Shown here piece after piece: positions 35,409 through 43,247 of a stretch of 64,000 nt of DNA; the first letter of the stretch is position 1; each line of letters begins with the position of its first letter. The notes below the pieces were generated by a model, which was not told the DNA's origin, ran no database searches, and saw only the letters and a program-made list of their open reading frames with translations. This DNA comes from Candidatus Sulfidibacterium hydrothermale. Lineage in GTDB: Bacteria; Bacteroidota; Bacteroidia; Bacteroidales; F082. The position numbers were made by a program, and so were the translations under genes. Location: assembly GCF_020149915.1 (NCBI RefSeq), contig NZ_CP083760.1:496001-560000 (forward strand), read 5' to 3'.

Positions 35409-35966
35409 TTGTATAAAGTGGTGGGAAAATATGAAGATGATGTAGCACTGATAAAGGCGGTGCAAAAAGGAGATCAAAAGGCTTTTGAACAAATTGTGCA
35501 GAAGTACAAAGGAATTGTGGCCAAAGTGGTGATAGGGATGCTGGGCAATCAGGCGGATGCTGAAGATATCGGACAGGAGACATTCATCCGGTTTTACCGT
35601 TCACTGCATCAATATAAAGGCGATGCTTCGTTGGGAACCTATCTGACCCGGATTGCTATTAACCTTTCGCTGAATGCGCTGAAGAAAAGGAAAACACAAA
35701 GAACTACCGGATTGGAGGAAAAATATGATGCTTTGTATGCCGATCGGCATACTTTTCAAAAGTCTGACAATACCGAATGGGTTCAGAAAGCATTGGCTGG
35801 CCTGGATGAAAAATACCGTGTGGTGGTGATATTACGCCTCATCGAAGGGTATTCCACCAAGGAAACCGCACAAATACTTGAATTGCCGGAAGGGACAGTG
35901 CTCTCGCGGTTGGCCCGGGCTCAGGTAAAATTGAAATCGTTATTGAAAAAACTGGAGGAATACTGA
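35409..35966 (+). CDS. ECF-family RNA polymerase sigma factor
   Basis: About 185 residues. No ATG fits: the first in-frame codons after the promoter are TTG at 35409 and GTG at 35418 (I use TTG; either is possible). Region 2 is KGDQKAFEQIVQKYKGIV then AEDIGQETFIRFYRSLHQY; region 4 is YRVVVILRLIEGYSTKETAQ followed by the recognition helix (LPEGTVLSRLARAQVKLKS). It directs polymerase to stress or envelope promoters. It forms an operon with a membrane anti-sigma factor (1 bp downstream) and a membrane-anchored protein resembling Spy/CpxP, so envelope stress is a reasonable guess. Confidence 0.9.
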   Translation: MYKVVGKYEDDVALIKAVQKGDQKAFEQIVQKYKGIVAKVVIGMLGNQADAEDIGQETFIRFYRSLHQYKGDASLGTYLTRIAINLSLNALKKRKTQRTTGLEEKYDALYADRHTFQKSDNTEWVQKALAGLDEKYRVVVILRLIEGYSTKETAQILELPEGTVLSRLARAQVKLKSLLKKLEEY

Positions 35967-35967
35967 T

Positions 35968-36345
35968 ATGGAAGAAAAGGAAAAATTATTGATTCGGTCG
36001 TACGATGAAGAGCTGACTGCCGAAGAGCATCAAAAGTTAGCAGCAGCGCTCTCTTCGTCGGAGCAACTAAGAAAAGAAAAAGAAACGCTGGATAAAATCC
36101 GACACGATTTCTCGACGTGGTCGCCCGACTTTCAGCCCGGATTTACTGAAAAGGTCATGATGCGAATGGCTGGTGAAAATCCTTTTGTTTTCCGTTCGGT
36201 ATTTCGTGCAGTGGCCCTTTCAGGCGTGGCTGCCATCATTTTGGTGTTGCTTTCGGTTTATTTTATGGACGGGAGCCTGAATCTTGACAGTTTGTTGGGA
36301 ATTCACGGTTATGCTCCTGATTTGGGCATGTTAAGTATGTTTTAA
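35968..36345 (+). CDS. Probable anti-sigma factor, single-pass membrane protein
   Basis: 125 residues. About residues 1-65 are a cytoplasmic acidic helical domain (SYDEELTAEEHQKLAAALSS), like Bacteroidota anti-sigma N-termini but without the zinc HxxxCxxC motif. One membrane helix (about 79-99, AVALSGVAAIILVLLSVYFM) and a short periplasmic tail follow. The gene begins 1 bp after the sigma stop, so translation is likely coupled. The role is inferred from position and topology. Confidence 0.75.
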   Translation: MEEKEKLLIRSYDEELTAEEHQKLAAALSSSEQLRKEKETLDKIRHDFSTWSPDFQPGFTEKVMMRMAGENPFVFRSVFRAVALSGVAAIILVLLSVYFMDGSLNLDSLLGIHGYAPDLGMLSMF

Positions 36346-36354
36346 AATGGCAAA

Positions 36355-36783
36355 ATGATGAATGATAAAACAAAATATACACTGGCTTTTATTGCGGTAT
36401 TGCTCATCGGGTTTGTTTTGGGCTTTTTGGTCAGCGGCCGGTTGATTCATAACCGCATAAACCGGATGCAACGTTATTATACGCCTACCGGTTTCCGGTA
36501 TGAAATCCGGCGTATTTTGCGCCCGACACCGGAACAATGGCAGAAAATGAAACCCGTGCTGGAAGAGTATGCCCGGAAAAACCGGGAAAACATGATGAAT
36601 TTCCGGCAGCAACAAATCGAATTCATTAAAAAACTACAACACGATTTAAAACCGTTTCTTTCGCCACAGCAGATAAAACGATTGGAAAAACTGGAGTGGC
36701 ACAGGCGAAAGATGATGAAAAACCACCGGATGCATCGCCGGATGTATCCTCCGCCAAATCAACAGCCGCCGGCAAAACCCTGA
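36355..36783 (+). CDS. Membrane-anchored Spy/CpxP-like protein
   Basis: 142 residues. One N-terminal membrane helix (LAFIAVLLIGFVLGFLVSG) then a periplasmic, very basic helical domain. TPEQWQKMKPVLEEYARKNRE, then MMNFRQQQIEFIKKLQHDLKP and LSPQQIKRLEKLEWHRRKMM, recall the LTxxQ repeats of Spy/CpxP. The tail is rich in His, Arg, Met and Pro (HRMHRRMYPPP), which could bind metal. Third gene of the sigma/anti-sigma operon (9 bp gap). It may act as sensor or chaperone of that envelope response; this is inference. Confidence 0.72.
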   Translation: MMNDKTKYTLAFIAVLLIGFVLGFLVSGRLIHNRINRMQRYYTPTGFRYEIRRILRPTPEQWQKMKPVLEEYARKNRENMMNFRQQQIEFIKKLQHDLKPFLSPQQIKRLEKLEWHRRKMMKNHRMHRRMYPPPNQQPPAKP

Positions 36784-36842
36784 GACTGTTTGATGTGAGA
36801 ATGGAAGGATGGAGGATTTTTGATGTGGAGATGTTTGTGTAG
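36784..36842 (+). repeat. Short fragment of the inverted-repeat block left of the IS
   Basis: ATGGAAGGATGGAGGATTTT with TGATGTGGAGATG continues, across the inserted IS3 element, the repeat sequence that resumes at 38225. The matching modules in the left block lie near 18885-18975 on the opposite strand. Confidence 0.75.
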
Positions 36843-36912
36843 ATGCCTGAATATGGTTGACCGTTTTTACTTACTTATTTTCATTATTTACGTTGTTCAT
36901 TCATGAGTGATC

Positions 36913-37743
36913 TTAGAGACTGAAGGATTGTTGTCCATTACAAAGATAACTTTTTTCAAATTCATTGGGGCTTTTTCGTTGTAACTCTATATGAGGCTTT
37001 TCCTGGTTGTAAAGTAACACGGTTCGGTCAACCTCTTTTTGAAGTTCTTCAAAACTGTTTATCTGACGATGGTTCAGGTAATTGTTTTTTATAACCCCGT
37101 TTAGTCTTTCTACTTTCCCGTTCTCCCACGGGTATTCGCACATGCTGTTTTTAAAGCCTTCTTTTTGAGTCAGCTTTAAAAAAGCCTTGTCGTAATATTG
37201 ACCCCCTCCGTCTGAGTGAAATACAATACCGGTTGTCATTGTGTTTTCCTTCATCCGAAGTTTAATAGCCTTCTGTAAAGCCGGTAATGTAGTCTGTTCT
37301 GTAGTCAGCCTTTTTGAAACAGAATGACCTAAAATCCGTCTGGAATAGGAATCTTCAATAAAAGTGATGTAATAGAATCTGCTGTTTATTTCATAGTAGG
37401 TAATATCACTTTGCCATGCCTGATTAATTCCGGTTAAAGTCATGCTTTTTAATAAATTATCAAACCGGACAACGCCTGTGCTATCGGTGGTTCTTCGCCA
37501 GTTTTTTACCTTTGCTACCGTTAACCCTTCTGATTTGCAAAAGGCTTCAAACCGGTCTCTGCCCATGGTCTGGGGACGTAACTTATAATACATATCCCGT
37601 ATTCCCATTGTAGGATGATCCTCTCGTATTTGATAAATCATAACCAGTAATTGCTTTTGCTCTGAGCGTATTCTCAGCTTTTTATCCAGCATCTTATGAA
37701 AAGCCTGTTTACTAATCCCTATGCTCTTATACAGACGGTTCAT
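36913..37743 (-). CDS. IS3-family transposase OrfB (DDE integrase domain)
   Basis: 276 residues. HTH-like start, then an rve core with the DDE triad: WQSDITYYE (Asp), VFHSDGGGQYY (Asp), and ENGKVERLNGVIKNNY with the catalytic Glu about 35 residues later, the IS3 spacing. The C-terminus YNQEKPHIELQRKSPNEFE is typical. It cuts and joins DNA during transposition. Its ATG overlaps the OrfA stop (ATGA), so it can be made by coupled translation as well as by the usual frameshift. Intact. Confidence 0.95.
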   Translation of the reverse strand: MNRLYKSIGISKQAFHKMLDKKLRIRSEQKQLLVMIYQIREDHPTMGIRDMYYKLRPQTMGRDRFEAFCKSEGLTVAKVKNWRRTTDSTGVVRFDNLLKSMTLTGINQAWQSDITYYEINSRFYYITFIEDSYSRRILGHSVSKRLTTEQTTLPALQKAIKLRMKENTMTTGIVFHSDGGGQYYDKAFLKLTQKEGFKNSMCEYPWENGKVERLNGVIKNNYLNHRQINSFEELQKEVDRTVLLYNQEKPHIELQRKSPNEFEKSYLCNGQQSFSL

Positions 37744-38165
37744 GCTGTATCGGTATTGTTCTCTGTGGTGCCAGAAATATTCGAGGGTCGGGTAGAAAAC
37801 TTTTTTTTTATATCTACGCCATAGGTCTCTTCTGCCAGTTCTATCATCTTATCTTTGAAATCAATCAGGATTTGCTTTTGGCCGATTATCCGTTCAAGTT
37901 CTGCTACTTTCTTTTTGAGTTCCAATAGCTGCCTTGTGTCACTATCTGTTTCAATAATAAGTTTCTCTTTCTTGTCTTTCATAGTTCCGAATTTGTTTAA
38001 CCACCGATAAACGTTAGTAGTGGTTACTTCATATTGTTTGCTAATTTCGGAAACTTTTGTTTTGCCTGTTTCTATTTCCCTGACTTTTTGAATCTTGAAA
38101 CTGTCGCTGAAATGACGACGCCTTCGCTCGGCGGTGGTCATTTTAAATTGTCTTCTTGTTGCCAT
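37740..38165 (-). CDS. IS3-family transposase OrfA (DNA-binding)
   Basis: 141 residues from the ATG at 38165; a TTG-led frame to 38210 runs into the terminal repeat and is rejected. Helix-turn-helix of the IS3/IS911 type (FSDSFKIQKVREIETGKTKV then SEISKQYEVTTTNVYRWLNKF) and a leucine-rich coiled coil (LLELKKKVAELERIIGQKQIL) for multimerisation. It binds the terminal repeats and, with OrfB, forms the transposase. The coiled coil normally carries the frameshift site; here the frames meet at an ATGA overlap instead. Confidence 0.92.
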   Translation of the reverse strand: MATRRQFKMTTAERRRRHFSDSFKIQKVREIETGKTKVSEISKQYEVTTTNVYRWLNKFGTMKDKKEKLIIETDSDTRQLLELKKKVAELERIIGQKQILIDFKDKMIELAEETYGVDIKKKFSTRPSNISGTTENNTDTA

Positions 38166-38224
38166 TTTTAACTGTTTTTTAAAGTGAATTCTTATGTTAA
38201 AAGTGGTCAACCTATTTCAGGCAT

Positions 38225-38900
38225 TGACATTGGATGGAGGATGTTTGGATTTTCGATGGAAGGATGTTTGATGTTTTATCTTTTGGTGAAAAAGGGCATT
38301 GGGAAAGGATGAATGATGAGTGTAGAATGATGAACCGATGAATGGGAAAAAGTTATTGGTCATTAGTGATTGGTTGATTTTAGCGGTTTAGGGTTTTGCG
38401 TTTTAGCGTTTGTGATTTTTTGGGAGATTTGTTCTTTTGTTTTTTGGGATTTCAAACTTGGTCATTAGTCATTGGGAAGGATAAATGTTGAGTGATAAAC
38501 GGGGTGAGATTTGTTACATTTCCTTGGCGTTCCTTTGTGATGCCCTTTGAGAGACTTTGTGGTAAAAAGAGTCACTGGTCATTGGGAAGGGAATGATAAA
38601 TATTGGTGATGAACCGATGAATAGGAAGCTATTGGTCATTAGTGATTGGTTGATTTTCATTGCTTTATCCATGTTTTTTGTTGTCGTCCTGAACGGAGCG
38701 CAGCGCAGTGAAGGATCTCAAAATAATCACGGCTGTTAAAAAAGATGTTTCACTGCGTTCAACATGACAATATAGTTGGCTTTTGGAGTTGTCATTTGCT
38801 CTTTTTTTTGATTTCCCATTTTAGGCACTCCAAACTTTAGGCACTTGAAGTACTTAAAATTTGAAGTGTGAAGTACTTAAAGAAAGTAGTAGGATTTTTT
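38225..38900. repeat. Intergenic repeat block, right copy of the long inverted repeat
   Basis: The 38226-38941 gap has no gene. It repeats, in reverse-complement orientation, the module order of 18125-18975: GGATGGAGGATG, AACCGATGAATGGGAAAAAG, TTATTGGTCATTAGTGATTG, AGCGGTTTAGGGTTTTGCG, TTTCAAACTTGGTCATTAGTC, then AATAATCACGGCTGTTAAAA, CATGACAATATAGTTGGC, TTTGGAGTTGTCATTTGCTC and TTTAGGCACTTGAAGTACTT. Much of it is near-identical, with an insertion near 38505-38575 that the left copy lacks. Confidence 0.85.
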
Positions 38901-38941
38901 GTGATTTGTTTTTTGGTATCTTCGTACCAAAGAATTAAAAA

Positions 38942-39388
38942 ATGGCTTACACGTATCGTTATCCTCGTCCTGCTGTTACGGTAGATATTCTGGTTTTCCG
39001 CAAAAAAAAGGATTCCTGGCAAATTCTTCTGATTCAGCGAAATCATGCTCCTTTTGAAGGGAAGTGGGCTTTTCCCGGCGGTTTTATGGATATGGATGAA
39101 ACCCTTGAAGAAGCCGCTGTCCGTGAGCTGAAAGAAGAAACCGGAGTAGAGCAGGTAGCTTTGGAACAGCTTAAGGCGTACAGCGCTATTGACCGCGATC
39201 CGCGACACCGGACCGTTTCCGTGGCTTTTACCGCTTTCCCGGAAAATGACCCGGAGATCCAGGCCGGTGATGATGCCCGGAATGCCCGTTGGTTTTCGCT
39301 GCACGAACTGCCGGATCTGGCTTTTGACCATGCAGATATCCTGGCTGAGGCCTGCCGGAAATTCCACTTTTCCTGCGAAAAAAAATAA
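38942..39388 (+). CDS. NUDIX hydrolase
   Basis: 148 residues. The Nudix box is complete: GGFMDMDETLEEAAVREL followed by KEETGV, matching GX5EX7REUXEEXGU. The N-terminus AYTYRYPRPAVTVDILVF resembles ADP-ribose/NAD-related Nudix proteins of the NrtR/ADP-ribose pyrophosphatase group, and RHRTVSVAFTAF fits too. Substrate uncertain. A near-consensus -7 (TATCTTCG, 38917-38924) lies just upstream, at the edge of the repeat block. Confidence 0.92.
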   Translation: MAYTYRYPRPAVTVDILVFRKKKDSWQILLIQRNHAPFEGKWAFPGGFMDMDETLEEAAVRELKEETGVEQVALEQLKAYSAIDRDPRHRTVSVAFTAFPENDPEIQAGDDARNARWFSLHELPDLAFDHADILAEACRKFHFSCEKK

Positions 39389-39424
39389 TTTTCTTTTGCT
39401 GATGTTTTGCCCCGTCTAAACTAT

Positions 39425-39432
39425 TATCTTTG
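39425..39432 (+). promoter_or_regulatory. -7 element of the YitT-family gene
   Basis: A perfect TATCTTTG, 51 nt before the ATG at 39483. Confidence 0.5.
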
Positions 39433-39482
39433 CCGGCTTTTTAAAATCAGCATACCATTCATATCATTTAAAAATCAAGATT

Positions 39483-40376
39483 ATGGCTTTCCTGAAAAAA
39501 CAAAAGGTCTTCAGTAAAAAATGGCTGATCGATTACAGCCTGATTGTTGTCGGATCGTTTATTCTCGCTTCCGGTTTTGTATTGTTTATCACGCCGTATA
39601 AAATTGTACCGGGCGGCGTTTACGGTATTTCCATCGTTTTGCATTACCTGCTGGGAACTCCTGTGGGAATGATGGCACTGGCTTTCGATATTCCGCTGAC
39701 CATTATCGGAATAAAAGTTTTGGGGCCGCGTTTTGGAATGAAAACCGTTGTGGGTTTTGTCCTTACCGCATTTTTTAATGACGGAATTACCTACTTTTAT
39801 GGTTATCAGCCGTTGGTGCAAGGCGACGCGTTGCTCTCTTCCATTTTTGGAGGCCTTTTTCTCGGGGTCGGACTGGGTTTGATTTTTAAATCGAAAGCGA
39901 CTTCGGGCGGTAGCGATATCATTGCCATGATCATCAGCAAATATACGCGTTTGCCGATGGGACAATTGATGATCTTTGTGGATTCCACCATCGTCCTTTT
40001 CGGCTTGATTGTTTTTAAAGACTGGAAAATCCCGCTTTATTCGCTCATCGTTATTTTTATTTCCGGAAAAGTGTTGGATACGATTCTGGAAGGCTTGAAT
40101 TACGACAAAGTGTTATTCATCATTTCCGATAAATTTGAAGAAATTGGTCACAAGATCATTCATGATCTGAACCGTGGAGGAACACTTTTTTCAGGAACAG
40201 GGATGTATAACCATAAAGAAAAGCAAATCATTTTCACGGTGGTAAACCGCCGTGAGATGGCCATTTTACAGGAATATATTCATAGCATCGATCCGCATGC
40301 TTTTGTAACGGTGCTTAATGCCAGTGAAATATTGGGTGAAGGGTTTAAATCACTCAAGTCGAAACTTGAGTCATAA
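39483..40376 (+). CDS. YitT family membrane protein (DUF2179)
   Basis: 297 residues. Five to six membrane helices in the first 200 residues, including LIVVGSFILASGFVLFITPY and KIVPGGVYGISIVLHYLLG. SKATSGGSDIIAMIISKY is the YitT signature region. A C-terminal cytoplasmic DUF2179 domain (about 215-290) is recognisable from GGTLFSGTGMYNHKEKQIIF and PHAFVTVLNASEILGEGF. Function of the family is not established; transport has been proposed. It converges with tal (14 bp apart). Confidence 0.88.
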   Translation: MAFLKKQKVFSKKWLIDYSLIVVGSFILASGFVLFITPYKIVPGGVYGISIVLHYLLGTPVGMMALAFDIPLTIIGIKVLGPRFGMKTVVGFVLTAFFNDGITYFYGYQPLVQGDALLSSIFGGLFLGVGLGLIFKSKATSGGSDIIAMIISKYTRLPMGQLMIFVDSTIVLFGLIVFKDWKIPLYSLIVIFISGKVLDTILEGLNYDKVLFIISDKFEEIGHKIIHDLNRGGTLFSGTGMYNHKEKQIIFTVVNRREMAILQEYIHSIDPHAFVTVLNASEILGEGFKSLKSKLES

Positions 40377-40390
40377 ACCCTTCGGAAAAC

Positions 40391-41347
40391 TTAAATTTTT
40401 TCTGACAGGTATTTTTCCAGCGTTCGGATATCGTTGCTGAATCGCCGGATACCTTCCGAAAGCTTTTCGTTGGCCATAGGATTTTCGTTCAGGTGCCAGC
40501 GGAAAGCCATTTCGTCCAGACTTACTTTTTCCATTTTGGACTGTCGGGCAGCTTCTAAGGTAAGCTGAGGCTGTACAGGAATGTCAGCATTTTCAAGTTC
40601 TTCAAGAAGTTTAGGCGAAATGGTCAGCAAATCACATCCGGCCAGGGCCAGAATTTCCTCTTTATTTCGGAAACTGGCTCCCATGATTTCGGTGGGATAA
40701 CCAAATTTTTTGTAGTAATGATAAATCTCCCGTACAGAATGTACGCCGGGATCATTTTCTGCCGGAATGTGGTCAACCCCTTTTTCTTTTTTATACCAGT
40801 CGAGAATACGGCCTACAAAAGGCGAAATCAGCGTGACACCGGCATCTGCACAGGCGATAGCCTGTGTAAGACAAAACAACAGGGTCAGGTTCGTGTGAAT
40901 TCCTTCTTTTTCCAGGATTTGGGCAGCCTGAATGCCTTCCCAAGTAGAGGCGACTTTAATTAAAACTCTTTCGCGCGGAATACCCTCTTTCTCATACATC
41001 CTGATGAGCCCTTTGGCATAGGAAACGGTGTCATAAATGCGAAATGACAAACGGGCATCCACTTCCGTGGAAACTCTTCCCGGAACGATTTTCAAAATTT
41101 CTATTCCAAAATTGACAAATACTTTTTTTAGTCCTTCGCGCAGTTTTTGTTTTGTATCTCCACCTGATTTTTGGGCATAACGGATGGCATCTTCTACCAA
41201 AGGCTGATAGGTTGGTTGAAGAGCTGCTTGCAAAATAAGCGATGGATTGGTGGTGGAATCTTGCGGTTTGTATTTTTTAATCGACTGAAAATCACCGGTA
41301 TCTGCTACTACGGTGGTGTATTGTTTTAATTGTTCTAATGTATTCAT
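40391..41347 (-). CDS. tal: Transaldolase
   Basis: 318 residues, the length of the E. coli TalB type. [13 protein letters not shown] near the N-terminus, [12 protein letters not shown], and the Schiff-base Lys in [35 protein letters not shown] and [20 protein letters not shown] complete the fold. It moves a dihydroxyacetone unit between sedoheptulose-7-phosphate and glyceraldehyde-3-phosphate in the pentose phosphate pathway. Monocistronic. Confidence 0.96.
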   Translation of the reverse strand: MNTLEQLKQYTTVVADTGDFQSIKKYKPQDSTTNPSLILQAALQPTYQPLVEDAIRYAQKSGGDTKQKLREGLKKVFVNFGIEILKIVPGRVSTEVDARLSFRIYDTVSYAKGLIRMYEKEGIPRERVLIKVASTWEGIQAAQILEKEGIHTNLTLLFCLTQAIACADAGVTLISPFVGRILDWYKKEKGVDHIPAENDPGVHSVREIYHYYKKFGYPTEIMGASFRNKEEILALAGCDLLTISPKLLEELENADIPVQPQLTLEAARQSKMEKVSLDEMAFRWHLNENPMANEKLSEGIRRFSNDIRTLEKYLSEKI

Positions 41348-41369
41348 GAATATCTTCTTTTTTGATTTT

Positions 41370-41377
41370 CAAAGATA
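41370..41377 (-). promoter_or_regulatory. -7 element of tal
   Basis: The complement is a perfect TATCTTTG, 22 nt before the tal ATG. Confidence 0.55.
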
Positions 41378-41455
41378 AAACAACTTCTCATATGTAGTAT
41401 TCTTTTTTGTGAAATAGTCTTGGCAAAGAGAAATCCCTGTTTCACCGAATTTGAT

Positions 41456-41463
41456 TATTTTTG
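41456..41463 (+). promoter_or_regulatory. -7 element of corA
   Basis: A perfect TATTTTTG, 64 nt before the ATG at 41528. The transcript also carries AAGGAGG at 41514-41520, an unusually strong Shine-Dalgarno for this genome, which fixes the start. Confidence 0.6.
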
Positions 41464-41527
41464 GCACACCAAATTTTTTTATTCTCACGTGGATTATTCC
41501 TGACAAAAATAAGAAGGAGGCTTGCCT

Positions 41528-42439
41528 ATGGTTGAAACGGTAAAATTAGGTGGACGATTAAAATGGTATCATATTGCCCAGCCCTCCGAACAGGATTTTG
41601 AGTTTCTGGAAAATACTTTTCATTTTCACGCCCTCGATATTGAAGATTGTCGCCAGACAAATCAACGCCCGAAGATCGATGTTTATGATGATTATTATTT
41701 TCTGATTTTAAACTTCCCCAATTTTGATAAACAAAATTTGTTTGTAAAGCCCAAAGAGGTGAAAATCTTCTGGGGCGAAGATTATATCATTACCGTGGGG
41801 AAAACCCATTGGGTGATTACCAGCCTTTTTGAAGAAGCGAAACGTCAGGAAGAACGGGGTGAAGCTTTTGAAATAGCCACTTCCGATGCCTTGCTTTATA
41901 CGATGATGGAAAGATTGATGACCCAAGCCGTTTATTTATTGCGAAAAGTGGGGCTGGAACTGGAACTGATTAATCGTGAGCTTTTTAGTGCTCGTGCAGA
42001 AACGATTATTGAACGGCTTTCGGCTACCCGGAAAAATATTATTGTGCTGAATACCATGTTTAAACCTCAGTTGCGGGTGTTCAATAAATTTGAATCGGGA
42101 AGCATTGAGGGTTTTGCCGACAACATGGAAGATTACTGGGGTAATATTCTGGACTACTACAATAAAATCTGGGATATGACCGAAGATTATGCTGAATTGA
42201 TAGAAGGCCTTTCGGTTACTTTCGATTCTATGCAGACCAATAAAACCAACGAGATCATGAAAATCTTAACCCTGATTTCATCCATTGTGCTTCCATTGAC
42301 ATTTTTAACCGGATTGTATGGAATGAACGTTTCGCTTCCTTTGCAGGAAGAAAGAACGGCCTTTTGGATTTTACTTGGGGTAATGATTACCCTGGGAGTT
42401 GGTATGATTTGGTATTTTAAGAAAAAACACTGGATGTGA
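41528..42439 (+). CDS. corA: CorA-type magnesium transporter
   Basis: 303 residues from the ATG placed 7 nt after AAGGAGG (a TTG two codons earlier is rejected). A large cytoplasmic N-terminal domain, a long helix (about 195-250), and two C-terminal membrane helices with the invariant YGMNV motif in the loop (FLTGLYGMNVSLP). It forms a pentameric channel for Mg2+ (or Co2+/Ni2+). Monocistronic. The convergent omega-amidase gene ends 6 bp away. Confidence 0.94.
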   Translation: MVETVKLGGRLKWYHIAQPSEQDFEFLENTFHFHALDIEDCRQTNQRPKIDVYDDYYFLILNFPNFDKQNLFVKPKEVKIFWGEDYIITVGKTHWVITSLFEEAKRQEERGEAFEIATSDALLYTMMERLMTQAVYLLRKVGLELELINRELFSARAETIIERLSATRKNIIVLNTMFKPQLRVFNKFESGSIEGFADNMEDYWGNILDYYNKIWDMTEDYAELIEGLSVTFDSMQTNKTNEIMKILTLISSIVLPLTFLTGLYGMNVSLPLQEERTAFWILLGVMITLGVGMIWYFKKKHWM

Positions 42440-42445
42440 CAGCGG

Positions 42446-43240
42446 TTATTTTTTGATTTCGAAAGTATCCCAGTCGGGTCCGACATTGAATTTTTTCCGA
42501 AAAGACAGCAGCGCTTCTGCGGATAAGGTGGCATGCATTACAGCTTCCAGGTTGTCAGGAGCTTCCGACAGAATATTTCCTTTGGCATCCACTACTTTTG
42601 AATGACCTGAATAGGAATTTCCCGGTCCGTCGGTTCCTACCCGGTTTACGCCTAAAACATAGGCTTGGTTTTCAATGGCCCGGGCTTTTAGCAAAATGTC
42701 CCACGGATAAGAACGTACTGCCGGCCAGTTAGCGGTGTAAATGGCCAGGTCGTATTCGAAAGTATTTTGGTGATACCGGTTTTTTGACCATACCGGAAAC
42801 CGCAAATCGTAACAAATCATGGGCTTTATTTTCCATCCCTTTAAGGTGGTGAGTAATGGCTGGTTCCCTGGCGTGATGCGATGGTGTTCTCCGCCCATCG
42901 AAAAAACATGCCGTTTGTCATAACGTTCAAAAGTGCCATCAGGACGCATCCAAATCAGCGAATTGAAATATTTCTCTTTTTCTTTCAGCAAAAAACTGCC
43001 GGTAATGACAGCACCTGTAGTTGCCGAAAGTCTTTTCATCCACTGGATGGTTTCTCCGTTAATTGTTTCGGCAAAGGGTTTAGGGTCAACAGGAAAACCA
43101 GTAGTAAAGGTTTCGGGTAAAACCACCAAATCAAATTTTCTTTCCTGTTGTTTTATCAATTGTTCAAACCGGGTCCGGTTTTCCGTCGGATTCTCCCAAA
43201 TCAGGTTGGTCTGGATGTAGAGAATTTCTAAATCTTGCAT
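42446..43240 (-). CDS. Omega-amidase/nitrilase-family carbon-nitrogen hydrolase (YafV-like)
   Basis: 264 residues. The Glu-Lys-Cys triad is visible: VVLPETFTTGF (Glu), FERYDKRHVFSMGGE (Lys), and KPMICYDLRFPVW (Cys). The QTNLIWENPTENRTRF start and NYSGHSKVVDAKGNIL are typical of the YafV/Nit2 branch, which hydrolyses alpha-ketoglutaramate and related omega-amides. It lies 7 bp after a methionine/glutamine-type aminotransferase. The pair is known from other bacteria: the transaminase uses glutamine as amino donor and the amidase removes the resulting ketoglutaramate, making the reaction irreversible. Confidence 0.9.
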   Translation of the reverse strand: MQDLEILYIQTNLIWENPTENRTRFEQLIKQQERKFDLVVLPETFTTGFPVDPKPFAETINGETIQWMKRLSATTGAVITGSFLLKEKEKYFNSLIWMRPDGTFERYDKRHVFSMGGEHHRITPGNQPLLTTLKGWKIKPMICYDLRFPVWSKNRYHQNTFEYDLAIYTANWPAVRSYPWDILLKARAIENQAYVLGVNRVGTDGPGNSYSGHSKVVDAKGNILSEAPDNLEAVMHATLSAEALLSFRKKFNVGPDWDTFEIKK

Positions 43241-43247
43241 GTGTTTT

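Larger units (their letters stand above)
36843..38224 (-). mobile_element. IS3-family insertion sequence, apparently complete
   Basis: About 1382 bp bounded by imperfect inverted repeats: ATGCCTGAATATGGTTGACC at the left end and the complement of the right end, ATGCCTGAAATAGGTTGACC (17 of 20 match). It encodes the usual two proteins, both intact. The flanks are parts of one repeat block, so the insertion site is clear. I see no convincing target-site duplication (left flank ends GTGTAG, right flank starts TGACAT). Confidence 0.88.

Noticed and set aside
37740-38210. Longer OrfA from a TTG at 38210
   Set aside because: It would start inside the terminal inverted repeat; the ATG at 38165 gives a normal IS3 OrfA.
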